Below, piece after piece: positions 17,234 to 26,396 of a stretch of DNA of 64,000 bases; position 1 is the first letter of the stretch, and each line of letters begins with the position of its first letter. Under the pieces are notes generated by a model. The model was given only the letters and a program-made list of their open reading frames with translations, did no database searches and was not told where the DNA came from. Source of the DNA: an uncultured Thalassolituus sp. (lineage in GTDB: Bacteria; Pseudomonadota; Gammaproteobacteria; Pseudomonadales; Oceanobacteraceae); assembly GCF_950066645.1 (NCBI RefSeq), contig NZ_CATMFB010000002.1, forward strand, positions 310,001 to 374,000, read 5' to 3'. The translations under genes and the position numbers were made by a program.

Positions 17234-18508
17234 ATGACTATTTTCGAACAGCGCGAATCCGCGATCCGCGCATACGGCCGCGTTTACCCTGAAACCTTTA
17301 AAACTGCCAGAGGCGCAATAATTACCGACGAAAAAGGCAATGAATATATCGACTTTTTTGCGGGTGCCGGGGTATTAAATTTTGGTCACAACAACGAACG
17401 CATGACCCGGGCGATGATCACCTATCTCGAAGAAGGCGGCATCCTCCACAGCCTTGATATGCAGACCACAGCCAAGGCTGATTTTATGCAGGCATTTACC
17501 GATACCATTCTTAAACCCAGAGATATGCCTCACAAAATGCAGTTTATGGGCCCCACCGGTACGAACGCGGTCGAAGCGGCAATGAAACTGGCCCGTCGTG
17601 CCACCGGTCGCACGGATATTGTGGCCTTCAGCCACGGATTCCACGGAATGACTCTCGGTGCTCTCGCAGCCACCGCCAATCAATATTTCCGGGGCGCTGC
17701 AGGCGTGCCATTAAACCATGTGTATCACGAGCCGTTCGGGTGCGCGACGCCCTGCCATGGATGCAACCAGGGCTGCGGACTGGATCAGCTGGAATCCCTG
17801 CGGGCCCGTTATAAAGATCCATCCAGCGGACTCTTACCACCCGCTGCATTTCTGCTCGAAACGATTCAGGCGGAGGGCGGCGTCAACATCGCATCACGCG
17901 AATGGATACAGAGCCTGGCCAGCCTCGCAAAAGAGATCGGCGCCGTGCTGATTATTGATGATATTCAGGTCGGTTGTGGCAGAACCGGCTCATACTTCAG
18001 CTTCGACAGCCTGGGGATTCAGCCCGATATTATCTGCCTTGCCAAAGGTATCGGTGGCGTTGGCACACCCATGGCCATGAACCTTGTTCATCCTGATCTG
18101 GATAAACACTGGTCGCCCGGTGAACACACAGGTACGTTCCGCGGCCAGAACCTTTCGTTTATCGCTGGCAAAGTTGCTCTCGAATACTTCCGGGATGACA
18201 CCCTGATGGCAGATGTCTCTGAAAAGTCAGAGCTGATCAGTCAGTACCTGAAGCCCCTTCTGAATGCCGACAAATCTCTCCAGCTCCGCGGTAAGGGCAT
18301 GATTTTCGGCCTCGATATGGGAGACGGCGAACGCGCTGCAGCCATCGTTCAGGAGTGTTTCCGTAACGGACTGATACTGTCTGCCTGTGGTACCGGTGGC
18401 AAAGTGCTGAAACTTATTCCACCGCTGACTATCTCCCGGGAAGAATTGATTTCCGGCCTCGACATTCTGATGAATGCTGTCCGTAACATCATGGAGGAAG
18501 CCGCATGA
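17234..18508 (+). CDS. doeD: Diaminobutyrate transaminase of ectoine catabolism
   Basis: A 424-residue class-III PLP aminotransferase close to EctB. It would convert L-2,4-diaminobutyrate and 2-oxoglutarate to aspartate semialdehyde and glutamate. The PLP lysine is K271 in CLAKGIGGVGTPM; DDIQVGCGRTG, FMGPTGTNAVEAAMKLARR and GFHGMTLGALAAT are EctB/DoeD-type. No ectA or ectC lies nearby and the gene overlaps doeA (ATGA, 18505-18508), which favours the catabolic DoeD over the biosynthetic EctB. A Cys-rich insertion (CATPCHGCNQGCG, about residues 174-186) is notable and could bind metal; its role is unknown. Confidence 0.85.
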   Translation: MTIFEQRESAIRAYGRVYPETFKTARGAIITDEKGNEYIDFFAGAGVLNFGHNNERMTRAMITYLEEGGILHSLDMQTTAKADFMQAFTDTILKPRDMPHKMQFMGPTGTNAVEAAMKLARRATGRTDIVAFSHGFHGMTLGALAATANQYFRGAAGVPLNHVYHEPFGCATPCHGCNQGCGLDQLESLRARYKDPSSGLLPPAAFLLETIQAEGGVNIASREWIQSLASLAKEIGAVLIIDDIQVGCGRTGSYFSFDSLGIQPDIICLAKGIGGVGTPMAMNLVHPDLDKHWSPGEHTGTFRGQNLSFIAGKVALEYFRDDTLMADVSEKSELISQYLKPLLNADKSLQLRGKGMIFGLDMGDGERAAAIVQECFRNGLILSACGTGGKVLKLIPPLTISREELISGLDILMNAVRNIMEEAA

Positions 18509-19776
18509 TTGAACGCGATGATATGACCTTTACCCATGGCGAATATGTTCGCCGGATCGAAGAACTGCGCCAGAGAATTCAGGAGCGACATCTTGATGCG
18601 GTCGTTATTTCTGATCCCGAAAATATCATGTACCTGACGGACTATCAGACAACAGGTTACAGCTTTTTTCAGGCGCTCGTTGTACCTCTCGAAAAAGAGC
18701 CATTTATGATTACCCGTAAGCTGGAGGAGTCGAACGTAATTCACCGTACCTGGGTAAGTATCACCCGCCCCTATCCGGATACAGGCGACGCCATTCAGAT
18801 GTTGGTAGATGCGTTACGTGAATTTGGTCTGGCCGACAAACGTATTGGCTATGAACGCAACAGCTATTTCTTTCCGGCGTACCACCAGGACGTCATTCAT
18901 ACTTCATTAATGGACGGAAAATTACTGGATTGTTTCGGCATTGTCGAAGAAGGACGCGTATGTAAATCGGCCGAAGAAATTGAACTGATGGGCCGCGCGG
19001 CCCGGGCGACAGAGGCCGGTATGATCGCCGGAATTGAGGCCTGCCGGGCAGGTGTCAGCGAAAATGAAATTGGTGCCGCAATCAGCGCCGGGATGTTTGC
19101 AGCAGGCGGCGAAGTACCTGCCGTAATGCCTTATGTCACCTCAGGTCCCCGCTCTATGATCGGCCACGCCACATGGGAAGGCCGGATCGTTAAGCCTGAT
19201 GAGCACATCTTCCTTGAGGTCGGAGGCTGCTACCGGCGCTATCACACCGCCATGATGCGGACAGTCGTATTAGGAGAACTCACCGACTCTATGTATCAGG
19301 CGCAGGAGACGATGAAGCGTGCACTCAGCGCCGTGCATTCAATGGTTCAGCCGGGTATGACTGTATCGGATGTTGATAATCTCGTGCGGAATATTATTTC
19401 CGACAATACCGTCGGTGCCCAGCTGATTACCCGCTCGGGATATTCAATTGGCATCGCCTTTCCACCCAGCTGGGATGAGGGCTATATCGTCAGTCTGAAA
19501 CAGGGTGAGGGTACGGTTCTCAAAGAAGGGATGACGTTCCATTTAATTCCCTGGATGTGGGGGGTCGATGGCAATAAAACCTGCGGTATTTCCGACACCA
19601 TTTATATTACCGAAGACGGCTGTAAATCCTTCTTCAGCCTTGACCGGGATTTCACCGTCAAACCCGATACCGCGCGACAGTCCGCCCCTGTAAATATCGA
19701 TCAGGCCCGGAAAAAAACGCCAGAAGACGAAAAGTCTGCAACGCGTAAAAAATCAGGCACAACGGTACAGGGATAA
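18505..19776 (+). CDS. doeA: Ectoine hydrolase
   Basis: A 423-residue M24 (creatinase/aminopeptidase P-like) enzyme. DoeA opens the ectoine ring to N-acetyl-diaminobutyrate. Diagnostic stretches are ISDPENIMYLTDYQTTGYSFFQ, KSAEEIELMGRAARATEAGM, PYVTSGPRSMIGHATWEG and SGYSIGIAFPPSWDEG. The start ATG lies within the doeD stop, showing translational coupling; a second ATG six residues in is also possible. The last 40 or so residues, rich in Lys, Thr and Ser, extend beyond the folded domain and are not expected to be catalytic. It is followed ten bases later by doeC. Confidence 0.88.
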   Translation: MIERDDMTFTHGEYVRRIEELRQRIQERHLDAVVISDPENIMYLTDYQTTGYSFFQALVVPLEKEPFMITRKLEESNVIHRTWVSITRPYPDTGDAIQMLVDALREFGLADKRIGYERNSYFFPAYHQDVIHTSLMDGKLLDCFGIVEEGRVCKSAEEIELMGRAARATEAGMIAGIEACRAGVSENEIGAAISAGMFAAGGEVPAVMPYVTSGPRSMIGHATWEGRIVKPDEHIFLEVGGCYRRYHTAMMRTVVLGELTDSMYQAQETMKRALSAVHSMVQPGMTVSDVDNLVRNIISDNTVGAQLITRSGYSIGIAFPPSWDEGYIVSLKQGEGTVLKEGMTFHLIPWMWGVDGNKTCGISDTIYITEDGCKSFFSLDRDFTVKPDTARQSAPVNIDQARKKTPEDEKSATRKKSGTTVQG

Positions 19777-19786
19777 GGAGAAACGT

Positions 19787-21145
19787 ATGCTGACACCAAT
19801 GAATCCTGCTACGGGCGAGGTACTGCCCGCATACCCGTCTCTCTCCGTCGGAGAAATGAATGAAGTAATCTCCAGCGCCGGCAGTGCATTTCCCGGATGG
19901 CAATCGCTCAGTTTCCGTGAACGCGCAGCTTGCCTGCTGAATATTGCCGAGGGTCTGAAAAGTCAGCGCCAACGGCTGGCTGAACTGATGGCTCAGGAAA
20001 TGGGAAAACCTCTTCGGGAAGGGCTGGCTGAAGTCGATAAGGCGGCGCTGTGCGCCGAATACTACGCGGACAATGGCGAAGCCTTTCTGGCACCGGAGTC
20101 GCTTGCATCCGATGCGCGCGACAGCTATGTCTGTCATAAACCTCTGGGTACTGTCCTTGGTATCCTGCCGTGGAACGCGCCGGTGTGGTTGGCACTGCGT
20201 TTTCTCGCCCCGGCACTCATGGCAGGCAACACCTGTGTGATGAAGCCCGATCCGAATGTACCCGGCACCGCCGTATTGCTGACCGAAATATTTCAGCGCT
20301 ATCTGCCGTCAGGAGTTATGCAGAATCTGCCAATCGAAACCGAACTTGCCGGGGATGCCATTGACCACCCTCTCATCAAAGCGGTGTCGTTCACCGGCTC
20401 CAGTGCTGCCGGGCAACGGGTGGCTGCCCGGGCTGCAGCCGGCCTGAAACCCGCCGTGCTCGAACTGGGTGGTTCAGACCCCTGTATTGTGATGGCAGAT
20501 GCCGATCTGGAAAAAGCCTGCGATGTCATTACGCTCTCGCGCATGATTAATGCGGGTCAGTCCTGTATCGCAGTGAAAAGAGTTATCGTCGAAAAATCTG
20601 TCTTCCCACAGGTGCGCCAGGCCTTAACCGAACGTTTTAATGCACTGTCGCTGGGTAATCCGGAAGAAATGAATGATTGCCTCGGGCCACTGGCCCGCAG
20701 CGATCTGCGTGAGCAACTGCACAGTCAGGTAATGCGCTCGGTACAGATGGGGGCGACCTGCCTCACTGGTGGAGAAAAAACCGAAGGTGATGGGTTCTTT
20801 TACCCGCCGACACTGCTGACAGACGTCACTCCGGACATGGCTGTATTTCAGGAGGAAACCTTTGGGCCGGTACTCGCCCTGTGTGTCGCAGAAGACTTTC
20901 AGGAAGCCCTGAACCTCGCCAATCTGACAGAGTATGGATTAGGAGCCAGCATCTGGACAGGGAACGACCTGATTGCACGCCGCGCCGCAGAAGAACTTAA
21001 TGCGGGACAGGTTGCCATCAACGGCATCGTTAAGACTGACCCCCGCCTCCCAAGCGGTGGTATAGGGAAGTCAGGCTATGGTCGCGAACTGGGGCCACAT
21101 GGAATCCGGGAGTTTGTGAATATCAAACAGATCTGGGCAGCATAA
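19787..21145 (+). CDS. doeC: NAD(P)-dependent aspartate-semialdehyde dehydrogenase (succinate-semialdehyde type)
   Basis: A 452-residue aldehyde dehydrogenase that would oxidise aspartate semialdehyde to aspartate, the last ectoine-specific step. The active-site cysteine is C260 in NAGQSCIAVKRVIV, with the ALDH motifs GILPWNAPVW, SFTGSSAAGQR, LELGGSDP and EETFGPVL. The protein resembles the GabD/Sad group, and doeC is assigned by operon context (AAGGAG ribosome-binding site, ten bases after doeA). An independent semialdehyde dehydrogenase role is the alternative. A terminator follows. Confidence 0.82.
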   Translation: MLTPMNPATGEVLPAYPSLSVGEMNEVISSAGSAFPGWQSLSFRERAACLLNIAEGLKSQRQRLAELMAQEMGKPLREGLAEVDKAALCAEYYADNGEAFLAPESLASDARDSYVCHKPLGTVLGILPWNAPVWLALRFLAPALMAGNTCVMKPDPNVPGTAVLLTEIFQRYLPSGVMQNLPIETELAGDAIDHPLIKAVSFTGSSAAGQRVAARAAAGLKPAVLELGGSDPCIVMADADLEKACDVITLSRMINAGQSCIAVKRVIVEKSVFPQVRQALTERFNALSLGNPEEMNDCLGPLARSDLREQLHSQVMRSVQMGATCLTGGEKTEGDGFFYPPTLLTDVTPDMAVFQEETFGPVLALCVAEDFQEALNLANLTEYGLGASIWTGNDLIARRAAEELNAGQVAINGIVKTDPRLPSGGIGKSGYGRELGPHGIREFVNIKQIWAA

Positions 21146-21147
21146 AA

Positions 21148-21172
21148 AAAGGGGCGTTAAGCCCCTTTATTA
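21148..21172. terminator. Bidirectional terminator between doeC and ggpPS
   Basis: AAAGGGGC (21148-21155), GTTAA loop, GCCCCTTT (21161-21168) then ATTAT, with an A-run before it. It separates the two convergent osmolyte gene groups. Confidence 0.82.
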
Positions 21173-21195
21173 TCATAGGTGGTATCCGAAACAGC

Positions 21196-23469
21196 TCAGG
21201 CAACGACACTCAGCTGGTTAGGGATATTACGACCATTTGCTTCCGCACTGGCAGCCACCTCCCTCAGAAATGCCTGTCCCCAGTAGCCGATGTCGTAATA
21301 ACTCACCACATCAAACGCCTCACCGATCCGCGCCGCTGCATCATCAGGATGCATCGACAGAGCGAAGTAACAGGTTTCTGCCATCTCTGCCGGATCGTGA
21401 GGGTTACACAGAACCGCCCCTTTCACTTCTGCGGCAGCCCCGGCAAACTCCGACAGCACCAGAACACCTCGTCCACCTGTTTTTCCCTGTGTCGCGACAT
21501 ATTCTTTTGCGACCAGGTTCAGGCCATCACGCAGCGGGGTAATCCACATAACATCCGCCATCGCGTAATAGGCCACCAGCTCATCAAAAGGCACAGCACG
21601 GAAGAAAAACTGCACTGGCGTCCAGCCCACCTGAGCATAGCGTCCGTTAATCCGCCCTACGGCCTGCTCTATTTCTGTCTGCAGATCGTTATACACGGTC
21701 ATTTCCTTCGCCGCCGGCACACACACAGTGACCAGTGTCACTTTGCCGTGTAGCTCAGGGTGCTCTTCCAGTAAGCGTTCAAATGCATCCAGTTTCGCAG
21801 GTATGCCCTTGGTATAATCCAGACGTTCGACCGACAGCACTAACTTCACACCGTGAAGCTCTTCGCGTAACGCGTTCATATGTTGCTGCACTGCAGGTTT
21901 TGTCAGTGCGTTATCAACGCGTTTGAGATCAAGGCCAACAGGGTGCGCGCCGAGGCGGATGACCCGGTCATTCACCTTAATTTCGGTGGTCATTTCATCC
22001 AGTCCGACGGCGCAGCCATAAGTCAGAAAACGCGGTGCACACCCGCTTTTTTCCGTGACCTCAAAGGGCATTACCCCTTTCGCAACGTCAATAAAGTTTT
22101 CCGACTGACGGGGAATATGAAAACCGATGTAATCACATTGCAGCAGACTGCCAATAATTTCCTTACGCCATGGCAGTACATTGAAGACATCCGCCGACGG
22201 GAAATACGTGTGATGAAAGAAAGCAATATTGAGATCGGGGCGCATATCCCGAAGATAAGCAGGCACCATCCAGAGATTGTAATCATGCAACCAGACGGTT
22301 GCTCCTTCTGACGCTTCTTTTGCCGTCTGCTCAGCAAACTTCCGGTTTACATCGCAGAATACCTGCCAGTGATCATCGTCGAAACTCGCACGCTCCCAGA
22401 AGGTATGAAGCGTCGGCCAGAACGCTTCTTTAGAGAATTTTTTATAAAAAATATCCACTTCCTGCTTACTTAACGGTACCCGTGCGGCAATCAGGTTCGG
22501 GTATTTTCCGGCATCAACTTCTGTGTGGGTTTCAAATTTTTTCAGCGTGTCGTCCTGAACCGACCAGGCAACCCAGGCGCCTTTTTTTCCATCTTTAAAA
22601 AAACTCGCCAGCGTCGGGATAATACCATTCGGCGATTTATGCGGACGGCGCTTCATCAGCCCGTCTTCCACGTACTCCTCGTACGGAAGACGATGATAAA
22701 CAATGACCAGATCAGACGTACCGGGGGTGATATCGTCGCGCGCTTCCGCACAGATCCCCTCTTCACCTAAAAAGCCAAAGTAGCTGAAGGCTTCAATAAT
22801 ACCGCCGGCGCCCGGTGCCTCAGCATGATACACGCGGGCGCGCCCTTCCGTTGCTGCAATCAGCCCGGGTTCGGATTCACCGACACAGACCCCGATAAAA
22901 TCGTGTTCATACATCGACAGATCATTGAGCGTATCACCGGCGACCATAATATCTTCCCGGTCGATGTCCAGATGCTCAATCAGCGCAGTCAGGGTAGCGC
23001 CTTTATTCACATCACGGGGTAAAAAATCGAGGTACCAGCCAGCCGAGTACAGCAGGTCGCAATTGAGGCGCGCAGCAATGTTATAGAGTTCATCCGTAAC
23101 AACATCAGGTTCACAGAAATACGAGCAGCGGCGATCCTGCGGTACATCCTGACGTATCAGGCCGTCGATGTGCCCCACGGCTTCCTGAATGCGGTACTCC
23201 CCTGGCCATTTGTCGTCAATCTGCCCCTGCACCTCATGCAGAGGCTGCAGCGTACGACCGTCGACCACAGTGCAGCCTACATCGCAGATAATGTAATCGG
23301 GCTGTGGAATGGTCGGGTCCGCAAGCAGAGGAAGGACTGATTCAAGGCCCCGGCCGGTGACAAACACCAGATCGATGCCGGGATGAGACGCGATAAGTTG
23401 ATAGAGTGCCTGTCGGTCTTCCGGGCTGCCGCCCAGGAATGTACCGTCCAGATCGGTTGCAAGTAACAT
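21196..23469 (-). CDS. ggpPS: Bifunctional glucosylglycerol-phosphate synthase/phosphatase
   Basis: A 757-residue fusion. The first 255 residues are a HAD phosphatase of the sucrose-phosphatase type, with DLDGTFLGG and the late acidic motif GDTLNDLSMYEHD. Residues 260-757 are a GT20 glycosyltransferase with LHDYNLWMVPAYLR, FFHHTYFPSADVF, GFHIPRQSENF, SVERLDYTKGIP and ITPLRDGLNLVAKEY. This order, HAD first and GT20 second, is that of GgpPS proteins, which make glucosylglycerol from ADP-glucose and glycerol 3-phosphate in one polypeptide; trehalose synthases of this family lack the N-terminal HAD domain. AGGAG lies seven bases before the start. The third gene of a probable phosphorylase-transporter-synthase group, 183 bases after the transporter gene. 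Confidence 0.88.
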   Translation of the reverse strand: MLLATDLDGTFLGGSPEDRQALYQLIASHPGIDLVFVTGRGLESVLPLLADPTIPQPDYIICDVGCTVVDGRTLQPLHEVQGQIDDKWPGEYRIQEAVGHIDGLIRQDVPQDRRCSYFCEPDVVTDELYNIAARLNCDLLYSAGWYLDFLPRDVNKGATLTALIEHLDIDREDIMVAGDTLNDLSMYEHDFIGVCVGESEPGLIAATEGRARVYHAEAPGAGGIIEAFSYFGFLGEEGICAEARDDITPGTSDLVIVYHRLPYEEYVEDGLMKRRPHKSPNGIIPTLASFFKDGKKGAWVAWSVQDDTLKKFETHTEVDAGKYPNLIAARVPLSKQEVDIFYKKFSKEAFWPTLHTFWERASFDDDHWQVFCDVNRKFAEQTAKEASEGATVWLHDYNLWMVPAYLRDMRPDLNIAFFHHTYFPSADVFNVLPWRKEIIGSLLQCDYIGFHIPRQSENFIDVAKGVMPFEVTEKSGCAPRFLTYGCAVGLDEMTTEIKVNDRVIRLGAHPVGLDLKRVDNALTKPAVQQHMNALREELHGVKLVLSVERLDYTKGIPAKLDAFERLLEEHPELHGKVTLVTVCVPAAKEMTVYNDLQTEIEQAVGRINGRYAQVGWTPVQFFFRAVPFDELVAYYAMADVMWITPLRDGLNLVAKEYVATQGKTGGRGVLVLSEFAGAAAEVKGAVLCNPHDPAEMAETCYFALSMHPDDAAARIGEAFDVVSYYDIGYWGQAFLREVAASAEANGRNIPNQLSVVA

Positions 23470-23652
23470 AGAGATCTCCTGTCATCGCAGGAGCCCGGTG
23501 CGCCGGACTCCGCGTTTGCTGAGTTCCGTCAGGGCCAGGGTATGACCCGATTATGCGACCGCAATTAAAAGGCTGAGTTCCGGAGCGCCGCCAGGTCAAG
23601 GCGGTGCTACCCGAGTGACCGGCCGGTTCCGGTCTGGCCATCGACCCGCTTT

Positions 23653-24918
23653 TCAGCTGGCCAACTTTTCCGGTGAATCAGACAGCTCTTCTGTCAGTTC
23701 GTCAGGATGCATTTCCAGTGCTGTCGGCGTCGTCCGCACCATAGGTACGAAGTGCGCCGGTTCACCGGTGGGCTCTTCTACTGTTCTCTGATGCATTTTC
23801 CATACCGCCAGCAGAACCAGCCCGCCCTGCATCGCTGCAAAGTAGACAGGCAGGGCGTTTGCGCCCCCCAGTGCCATTAACTGCCCTGCAAGCGCAGGAC
23901 CGATGGCTGCACCAACACCGTGCACCAACAGGATGGCACTGCCCCCGGCCAGAATGTCCGGTCCCTCCAGATGATCGATCAGATGTGCCACAGCAATCGG
24001 GTACGCGCAGAAGGCCAGCCCACCGTAGACAGCCATCGCAGCAAACAGTGCCTGGGGCCCAAGATACGAAGCTGGGATAAGAGTCAGTGCAGAGAACGCC
24101 GCCACACCTGCAGACCAGGCCAGTACGCGACGACGGTCAAAACGATCAGAGAGGCGACCTAACGGATATTGCAGAACCGCACCACCGATAATTCCTGACG
24201 TTACCAGCAAGGCAATACTGGCGGTATCCAGTCCAACAGATGTGCCATATACCGCCGACATTCCCCAGAATGCCCCCATCGCCAACCCTGACATGCCCGC
24301 CCCCGCGACCGCGACAGGGGCTATCCGCCAGAGAAACCGTACCCCCAGACGCTTGACCGTCTGCACCTCAGGAGGCGCGAGTCGCGTCCAGGTGACCGGA
24401 ACCAACGACAGAGTCACCAGCATAGTGGCTACCGCAAACAGCAGATAGGAATCCACCGGGGCAAGATTCAGGAACTGCTGTGCGAGCGCCAGTGCCGCGA
24501 GGTTGACTATCATATACACCGCAAATACCTGACCCCGTTGCTCCGCAGGGGTCTGCGCGTTCAGCCAGCTTTCGATCACAGTGTAGAGAGTCACCAGACT
24601 GATGCCGGTAACGATACGCAGCCCTCCCCACGCCCAGGGAGTCAGCATAAGGTCATGCAGCATGACAGATACCGACGCCAGTGCCGCAAACATAGCAAAG
24701 GTGCGTATATGACCAATACGCCGGATCACGGGCAATGCGATAAAGGTCCCGATAAAAAAGCCGACAAAATAGCCGGACATGATCAGGCCCATCTGTTCAG
24801 CACTGAAGCCCTGAACACCTCCGCGGATAGCGAGGAGCGTGTTCAGCAGGCCGCTGCCTAACAGCAGCAGAGTGACGCCCGCTAAGAGTGAAAATATCGG
24901 ACGGATCTGGGTATACAT
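23653..24918 (-). CDS. MFS transporter, YcaD-like, in the glucosylglycerol locus
   Basis: A 421-residue inner-membrane protein with twelve predicted helices, MFS signatures GYFVGFFIGTFIALPVIRRIGHIR and GRLSDRFDRRR, and a 50-residue acidic cytoplasmic tail. The YcaD-like subgroup has no settled substrate. Its location, 35 bases after the phosphorylase and before ggpPS on the same strand, makes uptake or export of glucosylglycerol or a related solute a reasonable guess, but nothing in the sequence proves it. Confidence 0.8.
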   Translation of the reverse strand: MYTQIRPIFSLLAGVTLLLLGSGLLNTLLAIRGGVQGFSAEQMGLIMSGYFVGFFIGTFIALPVIRRIGHIRTFAMFAALASVSVMLHDLMLTPWAWGGLRIVTGISLVTLYTVIESWLNAQTPAEQRGQVFAVYMIVNLAALALAQQFLNLAPVDSYLLFAVATMLVTLSLVPVTWTRLAPPEVQTVKRLGVRFLWRIAPVAVAGAGMSGLAMGAFWGMSAVYGTSVGLDTASIALLVTSGIIGGAVLQYPLGRLSDRFDRRRVLAWSAGVAAFSALTLIPASYLGPQALFAAMAVYGGLAFCAYPIAVAHLIDHLEGPDILAGGSAILLVHGVGAAIGPALAGQLMALGGANALPVYFAAMQGGLVLLAVWKMHQRTVEEPTGEPAHFVPMVRTTPTALEMHPDELTEELSDSPEKLAS

Positions 24919-24953
24919 AAGCCACCTGGTGTTCTTACTGCCGGTACTTCAGC

Positions 24954-26396
24954 TCAGCAGGAAATCGATGTTTTTTCCAATGTTTCAGTATCCAGATAGC
25001 TTAATACACTTGTATTAAAATTGAGATCCACAAACAGCTCGCAATAATATTCGCCGTGCCGCCAGGCCATGTGGACACTTGAGTCATTGCTCGAATGCAA
25101 TTCGAACCGGCCTTCGAACGCAGGATACTGAGAGCGGAATTTCATCAGCGTCATTAATCGTTTAACGACCGGCTGCTGCAGGGCATCTTCTGCTTCGGCC
25201 AGAGAATAATAATGCCGGTTGATGTCCCGCAGTTCTCCGGTGCTGTCCATCAATGCTTCATCATTCACACCGGCAAGCAGACCGACGTAATACACCTGCG
25301 GGATGCCTGGCGTGAAGAACTGAATTGCTCTGGCCGCAATATAAGCATCATCGTTCTGCATCAGTGCGTCATAGAAAGTGCAGGTTATCTGATAAATGGC
25401 CCCCACACTGTGAATATTTGCCGCAGATTTCCGCATAATAGGATCTGCACTGCGCTGCTGCAGGTTATCGATCAGTGCCTTTATCTTCTCTTCCGGCAAG
25501 ACACCCTCTACATCGGGAATGCAGATACCGTCGTGCGTATCGAGCACTGTCACCATATTGCGTGGGCACATGCGCAGCCAGTGCTTCAGATACACGCTGT
25601 TGGCATCAAGCAGAGAGAAAAGCACCAGAGGGGGTAACGCAAACCCATAAGGATGCATATCACGACGACTGATGGCGTACTGGTAACTGCTGTGGTCATG
25701 CACTTCAGGCAGACAGCGGGCGCCATGTTTCTGCGCCACACTGTTGACCCAATCAAGATTCCGGTACACGTCAGGCTCAACCAGAAAACAACTGGTGCCA
25801 ACCCGCTTAGTGGTGTAGCCAAAGGCATCCAGACGGAACAGCTTTACGCCCCGGGCAGCCATAAAACTGATGTAGTCTTCCATCAGGTCGTAGGTAGCGT
25901 CGTCCTCATAATTGAGATCAATCTGTTGCTCGGTAAAGGTACACCACACCCGTTCTTTACTGCCGTCAGCAAAGGTGACTTCCCGGAAAGGTTCTTTTTC
26001 TTTGCGGATATGAATTTTCGCCATGTCGTCAGGAGAGAACTCGCCCATACGGTCGACCCGCACAAACAGACCCGCATAGCGCGAGTCGTCCTTGTACCTG
26101 AGGAAGTCCTGAAACTCGGCAGACTCGTCGGAAATATGATTCACCGTCAGGTCTGCACACAGGTCAAACTGACGGGCGATACGCTCAATATCTGACCAGT
26201 CACCGTAGTCTGGATCGACTTCTTTATGAGTCAAGGGTGAAAACCCTGCATCAGCGTTGGAAGGATAAAAGGGCAGTATGTGGACACCCCCCACCGCCTC
26301 CTGCAGGTGCGCTTCCATAAAGTGAGCGAGGTCTTTCAGGTTGTTTCCCAGTCGATCGGGATAGGCGATCAACTGCACGGCATTTCGCAGATTCAT
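24954..26396 (-). CDS. GH13_18 phosphorylase, probable glucosylglycerol phosphorylase
   Basis: A 480-residue GH13 subfamily 18 enzyme. The ATG at 26396 is chosen because AGGAGGA lies just upstream; a longer frame exists without such a site. The nucleophile aspartate is in FRLDAFGY, the acid/base glutamate in CLPEVHDHSS and the third acid in LDTHDGI. This subfamily holds sucrose, glucosylglycerate and glucosylglycerol phosphorylases, which split an alpha-glucoside with phosphate to give glucose 1-phosphate. The neighbouring ggpPS favours 2-O-alpha-glucosylglycerol as substrate, as described for a Marinobacter enzyme; sucrose phosphorylase (gtfA) is the alternative that automatic annotation would give. 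Confidence 0.75.
   Translation of the reverse strand: MNLRNAVQLIAYPDRLGNNLKDLAHFMEAHLQEAVGGVHILPFYPSNADAGFSPLTHKEVDPDYGDWSDIERIARQFDLCADLTVNHISDESAEFQDFLRYKDDSRYAGLFVRVDRMGEFSPDDMAKIHIRKEKEPFREVTFADGSKERVWCTFTEQQIDLNYEDDATYDLMEDYISFMAARGVKLFRLDAFGYTTKRVGTSCFLVEPDVYRNLDWVNSVAQKHGARCLPEVHDHSSYQYAISRRDMHPYGFALPPLVLFSLLDANSVYLKHWLRMCPRNMVTVLDTHDGICIPDVEGVLPEEKIKALIDNLQQRSADPIMRKSAANIHSVGAIYQITCTFYDALMQNDDAYIAARAIQFFTPGIPQVYYVGLLAGVNDEALMDSTGELRDINRHYYSLAEAEDALQQPVVKRLMTLMKFRSQYPAFEGRFELHSSNDSSVHMAWRHGEYYCELFVDLNFNTSVLSYLDTETLEKTSISC

Noticed and set aside
17234-18508. EctB of ectoine synthesis
   Set aside because: No ectA or ectC nearby and the gene is coupled to ectoine hydrolase, so the catabolic role fits better.
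21196-23469. Trehalose-6-phosphate synthase
   Set aside because: The HAD domain is N-terminal and of sucrose-phosphatase type, matching GgpPS, and the neighbours are a GH13_18 phosphorylase and a transporter.
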